Of a stretch of DNA of 25,522 nucleotides, positions 8,785 to 17,092 are shown piece after piece. Numbering within the stretch: position 1 is the first letter of the stretch; each line of letters starts with the position of its first letter. Made by a program: the position numbers and the translations under genes. This DNA comes from Clostridiales bacterium (GTDB lineage: Bacteria > Bacillota > Clostridia > TANB77 > CAG-508), in the NCBI GenBank assembly GCA_004554705.1, contig SFKS01000018.1, positions 1 to 25,522 on the forward strand, written 5' to 3'. The notes below the pieces were generated by a model. The model saw nothing but the letters and a program-made list of their open reading frames with translations. It was not told the origin of the DNA and did not search any database.

Positions 8785-9054
8785 TCATATGTTTTTCAAA
8801 TATTCTTCTAACTCTGATAATTTAATCTTTTTAGTTAAGTTAGAAATATACACATCATTTGAATAATTAAATACTAAAAGAGTAATATTTTTAATAATCA
8901 TTCTATGTGGCTCAATATATGTAAGATTAGTTTTATCTAATTTTCTAATACTACCATTGATAAAAGTAGGAGTAACTTTTGAAAACTCACATATAAATTC
9001 TAGTCGTTGTTTTAGACATTTTTCAAACTCTAGTTCTTGCTTAATTATCTTCAT
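8785..9054 (-). CDS. Small hypothetical protein
   Basis: This 89-residue protein (MKIIKQELEFEKC...) is not recognised. It has no membrane segment, metal site or recognisable DNA-binding motif, and a beta-rich middle is followed by a helical C-terminus (IKLSELEEYLKNI). GGAAGGATGG lies upstream of the ATG as a ribosome site. It sits between the recombinase and the tRNA-Gly and is followed by a terminator, so it is probably a single-gene unit. Whether it belongs to the element or the chromosome is open. Confidence 0.55.
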   Translation of the reverse strand: MKIIKQELEFEKCLKQRLEFICEFSKVTPTFINGSIRKLDKTNLTYIEPHRMIIKNITLLVFNYSNDVYISNLTKKIKLSELEEYLKNI

Positions 9055-9104
9055 TTTTCACACCATCCTTCCATTTTAAAGTTAGGATGATTTTTTCGCA
9101 AAAG

Positions 9105-9136
9105 AAAAAAAATCAACCATTTTACTGATTGATTTT
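9105..9136 (-). terminator. Terminator of tRNA-Gly
   Basis: AAAATCAA (9109-9116) and TTGATTTT (9129-9136) form a stem. On the minus strand it ends in a run of eight T. It lies about 40 bases past the CCA end of the tRNA, so the tRNA is its own transcription unit. Confidence 0.7.
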
Positions 9137-9175
9137 CATATCTATCTGTTCAATTTAGTTCGAACAGAAACGTCG

Positions 9176-9250
<75 letters not shown>

Positions 9251-9260
9251 ATCTAATACA

Positions 9261-9288
9261 ATTTTATCATACAAAATAAAAAAGTCAA
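9261..9288 (-). promoter_or_regulatory. Promoter of tRNA-Gly
   Basis: On the minus strand TTGACT (9288-9283), a 16-base spacer and TAAAAT (9266-9261) with an upstream TG lie just before the tRNA start. Transcription would begin only a few bases before position 9250. Confidence 0.6.
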
Positions 9289-9296
9289 GAAAATTA

Positions 9297-9325
9297 TTGA
9301 AAAAGAAAAGTCGATATGATAGAAT
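9297..9325 (+). promoter_or_regulatory. Promoter of the pilin-mutL-miaA-hlyD group
   Basis: TTGAAA (9297-9302), 17 bases, TAGAAT (9320-9325). Transcription would start at about 9332. That excludes the upstream ATG at 9326 as a start and supports ATG 9359 for the first gene. It is back to back with the tRNA-Gly promoter. Confidence 0.6.
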
Positions 9326-9358
9326 ATGTGCAGAAATAAAAACTCAGGGAGGAAGGCC

Positions 9359-9787
9359 ATGGAGAAAAACAAAGGAATAACACTAATAACATTAATAATG
9401 ACAGTTATAATACTGCTTATAATTGCTGGACTATCGATAAACTATGGAATAAATACGTATAAAAGCTCTAAAGTTATGAAATTTGAAACATATATGAAAA
9501 TATTACAAAAAAAGGTAGATATAATGATAGAAGAAGGTATAGATTATACAACAGTTGGAACAGCTCTAACAAATGGACAAAAAGATAGGTTGCAAGCAAT
9601 TATGCCAACTATAGATACATCTGAACCACAATTAAGATATTTTTCATCTGACAATATAGAAGAAGTTTTTGATGTTCCTGAAGTATATGATGAAATAGTA
9701 ATAAATTTTGCAAATAGAGATGTAATAAGCCTAAATGGTGTTGAAAAAAATGGTGTCATGCACTATGTTGAATACACATTGCACTAA
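9359..9787 (+). CDS. Prepilin-like protein with N-terminal methylation-type segment
   Basis: This 142-residue protein begins MEKNKGITLITLIMTVIILL, a short basic leader, glycine and then a long hydrophobic helix, the pattern of type IV pilin-like precursors cleaved after Gly. The usual Glu at position +5 is not present, as is common in clostridial members. The rest is a soluble extracellular domain without recognisable motif. The start at 9359 is chosen for the GGGAGGAA ribosome site and because the promoter is at 9297-9325. It is 13 bases upstream of mutL and shares its promoter, although no functional link to repair is evident. Confidence 0.65.
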   Translation: MEKNKGITLITLIMTVIILLIIAGLSINYGINTYKSSKVMKFETYMKILQKKVDIMIEEGIDYTTVGTALTNGQKDRLQAIMPTIDTSEPQLRYFSSDNIEEVFDVPEVYDEIVINFANRDVISLNGVEKNGVMHYVEYTLH

Positions 9788-9800
9788 GAAAGGAAAAATT

Positions 9801-11868
9801 ATGGGAAAAATAGTTTTATTAGATGAATTAACAATAAATCAAATAGCAGCCGGAGAAGTTATTGAAAGACCAGCTTCTGTTGTAAAGGAATTAGTTGAAA
9901 ATTCAATAGATGCAGGAGCAACTAGTATAAACATAGAAGTCAAAAATGGAGGAATAAAGCAAATTAGAATAATAGACAATGGATCGGGAATTGCAAAAGA
10001 TGATTTACAATTTGCATTTGAAAGACATGCTACAAGTAAAATAAGAACAGCAGAAGATCTGGAAAGTGTAAGAACAATGGGATTTAGAGGAGAAGCTTTG
10101 GCAAGCATTGCAGCAATTTCACATATAGAATTAGTAACCAAAACAGAAGAAGAATTAATAGGAAATAAAATAATAGTAGAAGGTGGAGACATAATAGAAC
10201 AAGAAGAAACAGGAGCACAAAAGGGAACAACAATAACAATAAGCAATTTATTCTATAATACACCAGTAAGATATAAATTCTTAAAAAAGGATTATACTGA
10301 ACTTCGGATATATTGAAGATGCTGTTATAAGAATAGCACTATCCAATCCTAATGTAGCAATAAAACTATCAAATGAAAACAAAACTATAATACAAACAAA
10401 TGGAAATGGAGATATTAAAACGGCGATATATAGCATATATGGAAAAGAAACAATAGATGGATTAATAGATGTAGACTATCAATATGAAGATATTAAAATA
10501 ACAGGAGTAATTGGAAAACCAGAAATAGCAAGAAATAATAGAGCATACCAGATGTTTTTTGTAAATAAAAGATTTATTAAAGATAAAACCTTGTCAGCAG
10601 GTGCAGAACAGGCATTTAAAGGTTTTTTGCCTATAGGAAAATTTGGATTTTTGATACTTAATTTAGAAATAGACCCTAAAAAAATAGATGTAAATGTACA
10701 TCCAACAAAATTAGAAATAAGATTTCAAGAAGAACAAAGAGTATTCAAAGCAGTATATCATTCAATTAGAGAAGGACTTTTAAAGGGAGATTTAGTAAAA
10801 AACACAGAAAAAGAAGAAACTATACAAGAATTACCTTCAGAAAATAATATTAAAACAGAAAATAAAAGTGAAGAACCAATGCCAAAAACAATAAATTCTA
10901 ACAAAGAAGAAGAAAAAATTACAAGTATTGATATGCAAGCAACTCAAAAATTCGAACCAATAACTGATGAATCAGAAAGAAAGAAAACTGGATTATTTGG
11001 AATATTCAAAAAGAGAAATGACGTTATAGAAGAAAATGTTGAAAAAAATGCAATAGAGGAAATATTTGCATATAAAAACGATAAAGCATACACACCAACT
11101 GATAGCCAAAACACTGAATTAGAAAATACACAAGCCTCAAATAAAGACTTTGAAAAAATGTATAATGAAACATTTGGAATACAAAAAGAAGAAAAAGCAG
11201 AAAATGTTGAGAAAGTAACAAATTATACTTTTGCTGATACTCAAAAAACACTTTCCATGTTTGAAGATGAAGAAGAATATACCCAAGTTCCAGCATATAA
11301 GTACTGTGGAACCGTCTTTTCTACATATATTATAATAGAAATGGGAAACGAAATGTACATCATAGACCAACATGCAGCACATGAAAGAGTAATGTATGAA
11401 GAAATAAAAGAAAACTATTATAAAAATGCAGAAAAGGAATCTCAGATAATGCTATTACCAGATATTATAACATTATCACATAAGGAAAAAGCCATAGTAA
11501 AAGAAAACTTAGATTTATTTAAAAAAGCAGGTTTCATGTTAGAAGAATTTGGCGAAAATACAGTAAGACTTATAGGAGTACCAGCCATTTGTATGGATAT
11601 GGATACAAAAGAATTATTTTTAGAGATATTAGATACGATTGACACAGTTGCAATAACGGCAAAACAAGAAAAAGAAGATAGATTTATAGCAACAATTGCT
11701 TGCAAAGCAGCAGTAAAAGCAAATATGGCACTTACCAAAGAGGAAGTAGATACCTTAATGAAAAAACTACTAGTATTACCAAATCCCTTCACATGCCCAC
11801 ATGGAAGACCAACAGCAATAAAAATGGACAAAATTGATTTAGAAAAGAAATTTAATAGAAGAAAATGA
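9801..11868 (+). CDS. mutL: DNA mismatch repair protein MutL, in-frame CGG read with +1 shift
   Basis: MutL couples mismatch recognition by MutS to strand removal. The GHKL ATPase motifs are all present: ELVENSIDAGA (30-40), IDNGSGI (58-64), RHATSKI (75-81), TMGFRGEALASI (92-103) and KGTTITISNLFYNTPVR (141-157). The C-terminal half has the endonuclease motif DQHAAHERVMYE (about 522-533), CKAAVKANMAL and CPHGRPTAI. The first frame runs into TGA at 10314 just after an in-frame CGG at 10305. Reading CGGA as Gly gives TEL-G-YIEDAVIRIAL, matching the family (TELG...). The restored protein is 688 residues. Four other CGG trinucleotides in the gene are out of phase and leave the frame intact. The break separates the ATPase from the nuclease domain. 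Confidence 0.9.
10305..10308 (+). other. Quadruplet CGGA site 2 (mutL codon 169)
   Basis: The context is GAA CTT CGGA TAT ATT GAA. One Gly for four bases restores E-L-G-Y-I-E; triplet reading gives Arg-Ile-Tyr-stop. The P-site codon is CTT. Confidence 0.88.
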
Positions 11869-11919
11869 TATAAGTTTTAAACTCATAAGCAATAAATATT
11901 AGCTAAGAAAGGAAATCTT

Positions 11920-12832
11920 GTGAAACCAATTATATATGTTATTGGCGGTCCAACTGCTTCAGGGAAAAGCAAATTAGCAGTTGAACTTGCCAAAAGAATA
12001 AATGGAGAAATTATCTCAGCAGATTCTATGCAAATATACAAAGATATGAACATCGGAACAGCAAAAGTAAGTGAAGACGAAATGCAAGGAATAAAGCATT
12101 ATATGATAGACTTTTTATCACCGGAAGAAAGATATAGTGTTTCGAACTTTAAAAATGATGCTGAAAAAGCAATAGAAAAAATAATAAATAACGGAAAAAC
12201 ACCAATAATAGTAGGACGGCACAGGTTTGTATATTGATAGTTTAATATATGGGATTGAGTTCCAAAATGAGAGAATAGATATAGAATATAGAAAAAAGTT
12301 AAATCAAATGGCAGAAGAAGAAGGATTAGAACAGTTATATGAAAAAGCAAAACAAATTGATCCAGACGCAATGAGAAAAATCAGTATAAATGATAAAAAA
12401 CGAATTATAAGAGTATTAGAAATATACCATAAAACCGGCAAAACAAAAACAGAACAAGAAAAAGAATCAAGAAAAAACGAAGTAAAGTACAATTATAAGA
12501 CATTTGCAATAACAATGAACAGAGAAAAATTATATGAAAGAATAGAAAAAAGAGTCGATGAAATGATAAATCAAGGCTTGATAGAAGAAGTCCAAGAAAT
12601 TCTAAAAAAATATGATTCCTTTCCTACAGCAATGCAGGGGTTAGGATACAAAGAAGTAATCGAATACTTAGAAAATAAGAGCACAAAAGAAGAAATGATA
12701 GATAAAATAAAAAAAGAAACAAGACATTATGCAAAACGACAGTTAACTTGGTTTAGAAGAAACAAGGCAACAATTTGGCTAGATGGGGAAAAAAGTATAG
12801 AAGAAAACTTAAAAATAATGATGGATAATTAA
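11920..12832 (+). CDS. miaA: tRNA dimethylallyltransferase MiaA, in-frame CGG read with +1 shift
   Basis: MiaA adds a dimethylallyl group to A37 of tRNAs that read UNN codons. It starts at GTG (AAGGAAA upstream) with the P-loop GGPTASGKSK (9-18), then DSMQIYKDMNIGTAK and HYMIDFLSP. The frame breaks at CGG 12217 inside the conserved IIVGGTGLYI motif. Reading GTA GGA CGGC ACA GGT gives exactly V-G-G-T-G. The gene continues to RHYAKRQLTWFR near the C-terminus. The restored length is 303 residues, normal for the family (about 300-315). Triplet reading ends at TGA 12235. Five other CGG trinucleotides are out of phase. A loss of MiaA is known to affect reading-frame maintenance, which makes its own dependence on a frame event notable. 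Confidence 0.9.
12217..12220 (+). other. Quadruplet CGGC site 3 (miaA codon 100)
   Basis: This is the best-defined site, because the flanking motif VGGTGLY is nearly invariant. It needs exactly one Gly from the four bases CGGC. The P-site codon is GGA. It is the only site of the five ending in C rather than A, implying U34 wobble or CGGN decoding in general. Confidence 0.9.
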
Positions 12833-12908
12833 TCAACAATATGATATTTAAGAGAAAATACAAAAGTAAAAAATACAAATATTCCGAATTTATGAGGAAG
12901 GAGAAAAC

Positions 12909-14223
12909 ATGAGGATGGCAAAGGTTAAAGAAAATGCAAAAAAACAAGTCAGTAAAAACAAAAAGCGAAAAACTACTACAATTAGCAAAATAAAGCAACA
13001 TATAATACAAGTAACTTTGTTATCTTTAATAATATTTGCAGTAATATTTTGTATATACAAAATAATAAAACTACTTATTAATCCCACAGAATCTTTTCTA
13101 ATAGAACAAGGAATTATAGAACAAAGCGAAAGTGTAACAGGATATGTTATAAGAGAAGAACAAGTAATAAAAACTTCATCATCAGAACAAGAAAAACTAG
13201 TTCAAATAAAAAATGAAGGGGAACGTATTTCAGTTGGCGAAGAGATATTCAGGTATGAAGTAAAAAACGAGCAAGAGTTAAATGAAAAAATCAGAGAATT
13301 AAATAATCAGATACAAAAAGCAATGGAAGGGCAAATTGAAATACCCTCAAGCGACATAAGAGCATTAGATAAGCAAATTGAAAGCAAAATAAATGGAATA
13401 CAAAAAAACAATAACATTCAAGAAATAAAAGAATATAAAACAGATATTAATCTATACATTACAAAAAAAGCTAAAATATCAGGTGAATTAAGCCCAGCAG
13501 GCTCTTACATAAACAATCTAATAAACCAAAGAATAGATATAGAAAATCAATTAAAAAACAATTCGAAATATGAAAAGGCTCCAAGTAGTGGAATAGTATC
13601 ATATAGAGTAGATGGATTAGAGGAAAAGCTGACATTTCAAAATCTAGACAGCATCACTAGTGAAATGCTAGAAAATCTACATTTAATAACAGGGCAAATA
13701 GTAACAACTAGTACAAAAGAGGGAAAAATAATAGACAATTTTGAATGTTACATAGCAGTATCAACTAAATCAGATGAAGCAAAAAAAGCGAAAATAGGTG
13801 ATAATGTAAAGTTAAAACTAGCTACAAACAAAGAAATTCCAGCCGAAGTTGCAAGGATAAAAGAAGAGAAAGATGGGAGATTAGTAATTTTCAAAATAAA
13901 TCAAGGTGTAGAATACTTAACAGGATATCGCAAAATTTCATTAGACATTATATGGTGGAAGGAACAAGGATTAAGAGTTCCAAATTCAAGCATAATATAT
14001 GAAAACGGTTTAAGCTATATTATAAGAATTAAATCACGGAGAACAAAAAAAAGTATTAGTTAAAATAGTTAAAGAGAATGATAAATATAGTATAATAACA
14101 AACTATAAAACAGAAGAATTAAAAAACATGGGCTATTCAGCTGAAGAAATTAATAATAGGAGAAAAGTAAATATATATGATGAAATACAAACAGATCCAG
14201 ACATAGAAAAAATTAATAAATAA
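12909..14223 (+). CDS. HlyD-like membrane fusion protein, in-frame CGG read with +1 shift
   Basis: A basic N-terminus is followed by one membrane helix (about 32-52). Then comes a biotinyl/lipoyl-like segment (VTGYVIREEQVIKTSS ... GERISVGEEIF), a helical hairpin (about 120-215) and a second beta half. This is the layout of HlyD-type adaptor proteins anchored in the membrane and facing outward; the partner is unknown. The first frame has 376 codons and then CGG at 14037. Reading CGGA as Gly continues EQKKVLVKIVKENDKYSIIT for 61 residues in all, to TAA 14221, next to a terminator. The restored protein is 437 residues. Triplet reading stops at 14061. The single other CGG (14006) is out of phase. 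This site rests on downstream coding quality rather than a named motif. Confidence 0.75.
14037..14040 (+). other. Quadruplet CGGA site 4 (hlyD-like codon 377)
   Basis: The context is AAA TCA CGGA GAA CAA AAA. The shifted frame stays open for 61 codons and ends 17 bases before a terminator hairpin. The P-site codon is TCA. Confidence 0.75.
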
Positions 14224-14478
14224 CTAAAGCAAAAACAAGGTAATTCCTTTATTGAAAGGAATTACTTTTTTTTTGATTCTAGGATGCTTAAAATCCTTGC
14301 GAACCATATCTAACAAAATGTGTCCTTTACGATATCCATGAATAACAACAACCTCTAAAATATCTTGAGGCAAAGTTTCAAACAACTTATTCAAATAATA
14401 CTCAGCTTCTAAAAGCTCCATATTATGCAAATCAATACTAATACGTTTATCTTCAGGGATTAATAAATCATCTAACAT
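14224..14478 (-). CDS. Smr-domain protein
   Basis: This 84-residue protein consists almost wholly of a Smr (small MutS-related) domain. The N-terminus has ISIDLHNMELLEAEYYL (LDLHG-like), followed by VVVIHGYRKGHIL, the IHGxGxG-type motif. Smr domains act as nucleases on DNA or RNA; no MutS2 part is present here. The start is ATG 14478, because GGAGGAG lies just upstream; the TTG at 14490 overlaps that ribosome site. A promoter (TTGACA, 17 bases, TAATAT) is at 14499-14527. It ends directly against the stop of the hlyD-like gene. Its last codons contain the plus-strand terminator of that gene. Confidence 0.75.
   Translation of the reverse strand: MLDDLLIPEDKRISIDLHNMELLEAEYYLNKLFETLPQDILEVVVIHGYRKGHILLDMVRKDFKHPRIKKKVIPFNKGITLFLL
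14240..14274 (+). terminator. Intrinsic terminator inside the end of the Smr gene
   Basis: GTAATTCCTTT (14240-14250) and AAAGGAATTAC (14255-14265) form an 11-base perfect stem with loop ATTG, followed by nine T. It ends the mutL-miaA-hlyD transcript. The same bases, read on the minus strand, encode the C-terminal IPFNKGI of the Smr protein. Confidence 0.85.
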
Positions 14479-14498
14479 ATACTCCTCCAAACAATAAC

Positions 14499-14527
14499 AT
14501 ATTATAACACATAATTAAAATTGTCAA
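14499..14527 (-). promoter_or_regulatory. Promoter of the Smr gene
   Basis: On the minus strand TTGACA (14527-14522), 17 bases, TAATAT (14504-14499). This is a near-consensus vegetative promoter about 20 bases before the ribosome site. Confidence 0.6.
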
Positions 14528-14552
14528 TGAAAATATAGATTTTTCCATCGAC

Positions 14553-14581
14553 TTTACTTTTCGATTAAATAATGATAAAAT
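14553..14581 (+). promoter_or_regulatory. Promoter of the murB group
   Basis: TTTACT (14553-14558), 17 bases, TAAAAT (14576-14581) with an upstream TG. It lies 36 bases before the murB ATG. Confidence 0.45.
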
Positions 14582-14617
14582 TGCAATAGCTTGAATAATA
14601 TAAATTAGGAGATAAAA

Positions 14618-15517
14618 ATGGAAGATTTATATAATGAATTTACAGAAAAAATTAATAAAGACAGAGTTTTAATTAATGAACCAATGAGCAAACATACATC
14701 ATTTAAAATTGGTGGACCTGCCGATATTTTTATAGTTGTAAATGATTTGGAGGAATTAAAACATGTTTTAAAGATAGCTAAAGAAAGTAGAACGGATGTA
14801 ACTTGCATTGGCAATGGAACTAATTTACTAGTCAAAGATAATGGGATTAGAGGTATAACAATAAAACCTAATTTTAAAAATATACAGATAGATGGAGAAA
14901 AATTAGAAGTAGGATCAGGTGTTGCTGTTCCAGTTCTAGCAAGAACAGCATATGAAAATGGATTGTCTGGCTTAGAATTTGCATGTGGTATTCCAGGAAC
15001 TCTTGGAGGAGCAGTGAAAATGAATGCAGGAGCATATGGAGGAGAATTTGGAAATATCATAATAAGTACAACGTTTTTAGATAAAAATTTAAAACTACAC
15101 ACAATAGAAAATAATGAACAGAAATTCTCATACAGAGACAGCATCTTTAGTAAAACAAATGATATAATAATATCAAGCAAAATCAAATTACAAACAGAAG
15201 ACAAACAAAAAATAAAAGAAAAAATGGAGGAAAATATAGAAAAAAGAAAAACAAAGCAACCGATTAATTTCCCAAGTGCAGGCAGTATTTTTAAAAGGAA
15301 AAATGAATATATTCCAGCAGAAATTATAGACAAATGTGGATTAAAGGGATATAATATTAATGATGCGTATGTTTCTGACTTACACGCAGGCTTTATACTA
15401 AATAAAGGAAATGCCACAGCACAAGATGTTTTGAAATTAATAAAACATATAAAAAGTATAGTACAAGAAAAATATGGAGTAGATTTGGAACTAGAAATTA
15501 AAATATTAGGGGAATAA
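14618..15517 (+). CDS. murB: UDP-N-acetylenolpyruvoylglucosamine reductase
   Basis: MurB reduces the enolpyruvyl group with NADPH and FAD to give UDP-N-acetylmuramate, a cytoplasmic step of peptidoglycan synthesis. The 299-residue protein has the usual length. It contains KHTSFKIGGPAD (25-36) and GNGTNLLVKDNGIRG for FAD binding, then GLEFACGIPGTLGGAVKMNAGAYGGE, YRDSIF and PSAGSIFKR with the proton-donor serine. The C-terminal catalytic glutamate is in LELEIKILGE. The start has GGAGATAAAA upstream. It leads a group that continues with yvcK. Its only CGG (14793) is out of phase, so the frame is intact. Confidence 0.93.
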   Translation: MEDLYNEFTEKINKDRVLINEPMSKHTSFKIGGPADIFIVVNDLEELKHVLKIAKESRTDVTCIGNGTNLLVKDNGIRGITIKPNFKNIQIDGEKLEVGSGVAVPVLARTAYENGLSGLEFACGIPGTLGGAVKMNAGAYGGEFGNIIISTTFLDKNLKLHTIENNEQKFSYRDSIFSKTNDIIISSKIKLQTEDKQKIKEKMEENIEKRKTKQPINFPSAGSIFKRKNEYIPAEIIDKCGLKGYNINDAYVSDLHAGFILNKGNATAQDVLKLIKHIKSIVQEKYGVDLELEIKILGE

Positions 15518-15581
15518 GATTAAAATTATAAAAGTTGTAAAGCAAAATCAATACACACACTATGAAAGGATTGATAATAAA

Positions 15582-17078
15582 ATGAAAAATTTCTTTAGTT
15601 GGCTTAAAAATAGCACAAAAATTAAAAGATGGATAATTCTAATGCTAATAGGTATAATATTATCATGCTACGGATTTGCACAAATTTTAGTATTAGATAG
15701 ATTAGAACTAATGGATATTATAAAAATAGTACTTATATTTGTAGCAGGAATTACACTTTTTATAATAGGTCTAGTATTTATGCAAAAAAGGACACTAGAG
15801 CTTGCAATTCTGCAAGATGCTAAAACTATAAATGAACTAGGAGACACAAAAGATAAAGGACCTAAAATTGTAGTAATAGGAGGAGGGATAGGGCTAAATA
15901 AAATACTAACAGGACTAAAAAACTATACAAATAATATTACTGCAATTATAACAGTATCAAGTTATGGAAACAAGACAAAAAGAAGACCAACAGATAATAT
16001 AAGAAATAGTATAGTCGCACTATCAAAAGAAAGTGAAGAAATGGCAAAAGTTATGAATTTACCAATGAATAATATGACTTTTGGAGATATTTATTTAAAT
16101 GCTGTGGAAAAAGCAAACAATGACCTTGCAAAGGGAATAGAAAAAAGTAATAGTATATTATCCATGGTAGGGAAAGTACTTCCAGCAACCTTAGATGAAA
16201 TGCATATATGCGTTGAGCTAGAAGATGGAACAGTTATAGAAGAAAAAGAAAAAATTGCTGAAATAACAACAAACAAAGTAACAAAAATAAATAGAGTATA
16301 TATAAAACCAACAAATTGTAGAACAACTCCAGGAATAGTAGAAGCAATAAAAGAAGCAGATGCAATAGTTATTGCACCAGGCTCATTATATACAGAAGTT
16401 ATACCTAACTTACTGATAAAGAATGTAGCAAAGACGATAAGAGAAAGCAAAGCATATAAAATATATATATCAAACATAATGACAGAAAATGGACATACAG
16501 ATGATTATTCTTTGGCAGATCATATACAAGCCATTACAGACCATGCAGGCACAAAAATCATCGACTTTTGCATTTGCGACAATGGAGTCATTGTACCAGA
16601 AATATTAAGAAAATATAATAAATCGGGTTCAAATTTAATAGATATCGACAAGCAAAACATAAAAGACATAGATATCATAAGAGCAGATGTATCTTATATA
16701 GAAGAGGAGCATATTAGACATAATCCAGACAAGACTGCAAAACAAATAATAGAAATCATAGTTAATGACCTAAAATTCAAAGACAAGAAGACAGACAAAC
16801 AATATGTATTGTTAAATTCAAAATTAAAAGAAATAAAGAAAAAAATCAAAACGAATAGAAAACCAAAGAACCAAAAACCGAAAAGAGTAAGAGGAAAGAG
16901 CAAATTCAGTAATAAATATCAAGATAGAATAGCATCAATAAGAGAAAGTGAACAAACAGCAACTATCAACAAAAAAATACATGAGAAGGCAAAAAAAATG
17001 ACAGACGAAGCAGAGAGAAAGGAGAAAGAAAGATTTCTAAAAGAAATGCAAGAAACGAAAAAGAAGAAAAGTAAATAA
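15582..17078 (+). CDS. yvcK: YvcK/CofD-like protein with N-terminal membrane helices
   Basis: YvcK proteins bind UDP-sugars and support cell-wall synthesis and growth on gluconeogenic carbon sources. Two membrane helices (about 16-36 and 47-68) precede the domain. It begins KIVVIGGGIGLNKILTGLKNY and continues with NIRNSIVALSKE, IVIAPGSLYTEVIPNLLI and SNIMTENGHTDDYSLADHI. The usual VxDDGGSSGRLR loop is replaced by VSSYGNKTKRRPTD. A basic, lysine-rich tail of about 90 residues closes the 498-residue protein. The CGG trinucleotides at 15671 and 16624 are out of phase. The stop is followed at once by the ribosome site of the next gene. Confidence 0.85.
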   Translation: MKNFFSWLKNSTKIKRWIILMLIGIILSCYGFAQILVLDRLELMDIIKIVLIFVAGITLFIIGLVFMQKRTLELAILQDAKTINELGDTKDKGPKIVVIGGGIGLNKILTGLKNYTNNITAIITVSSYGNKTKRRPTDNIRNSIVALSKESEEMAKVMNLPMNNMTFGDIYLNAVEKANNDLAKGIEKSNSILSMVGKVLPATLDEMHICVELEDGTVIEEKEKIAEITTNKVTKINRVYIKPTNCRTTPGIVEAIKEADAIVIAPGSLYTEVIPNLLIKNVAKTIRESKAYKIYISNIMTENGHTDDYSLADHIQAITDHAGTKIIDFCICDNGVIVPEILRKYNKSGSNLIDIDKQNIKDIDIIRADVSYIEEEHIRHNPDKTAKQIIEIIVNDLKFKDKKTDKQYVLLNSKLKEIKKKIKTNRKPKNQKPKRVRGKSKFSNKYQDRIASIRESEQTATINKKIHEKAKKMTDEAERKEKERFLKEMQETKKKKSK

Positions 17079-17092
17079 TGGAGGAAGAACAA

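Larger units (their letters stand above)
1..9060. mobile_element. Integrated mobilizable element (Tn4451-like IME), partial
   Basis: The block combines a large serine recombinase, a MobV-type relaxase, a hairpin-rich region just upstream of the relaxase, unknown cargo and an IS110 insertion. No conjugation (type IV secretion) genes are visible, so the element would be mobilizable rather than self-transmissible. The pairing of a large serine recombinase with a Mob/Pre relaxase is that of the Tn4451/TnpX-TnpZ family. The left end lies outside or near the window start. The right end is placed between the recombinase start and the tRNA-Gly gene only by context, because I could not identify terminal repeats or a target duplication. 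The 89-residue gene at 8785-9054 could belong to either side. Confidence 0.6.

Noticed and set aside
9326..9358. ATG 9326 as start of the pilin-like gene
   Set aside because: It overlaps the end of the promoter and lacks a ribosome site; ATG 9359 has GGGAGGAA.
10552..11868. Separate gene for the MutL C-terminal half
   Set aside because: Conserved MutL sequence continues without gap from 10306, upstream of that ATG, and there is no ribosome site.
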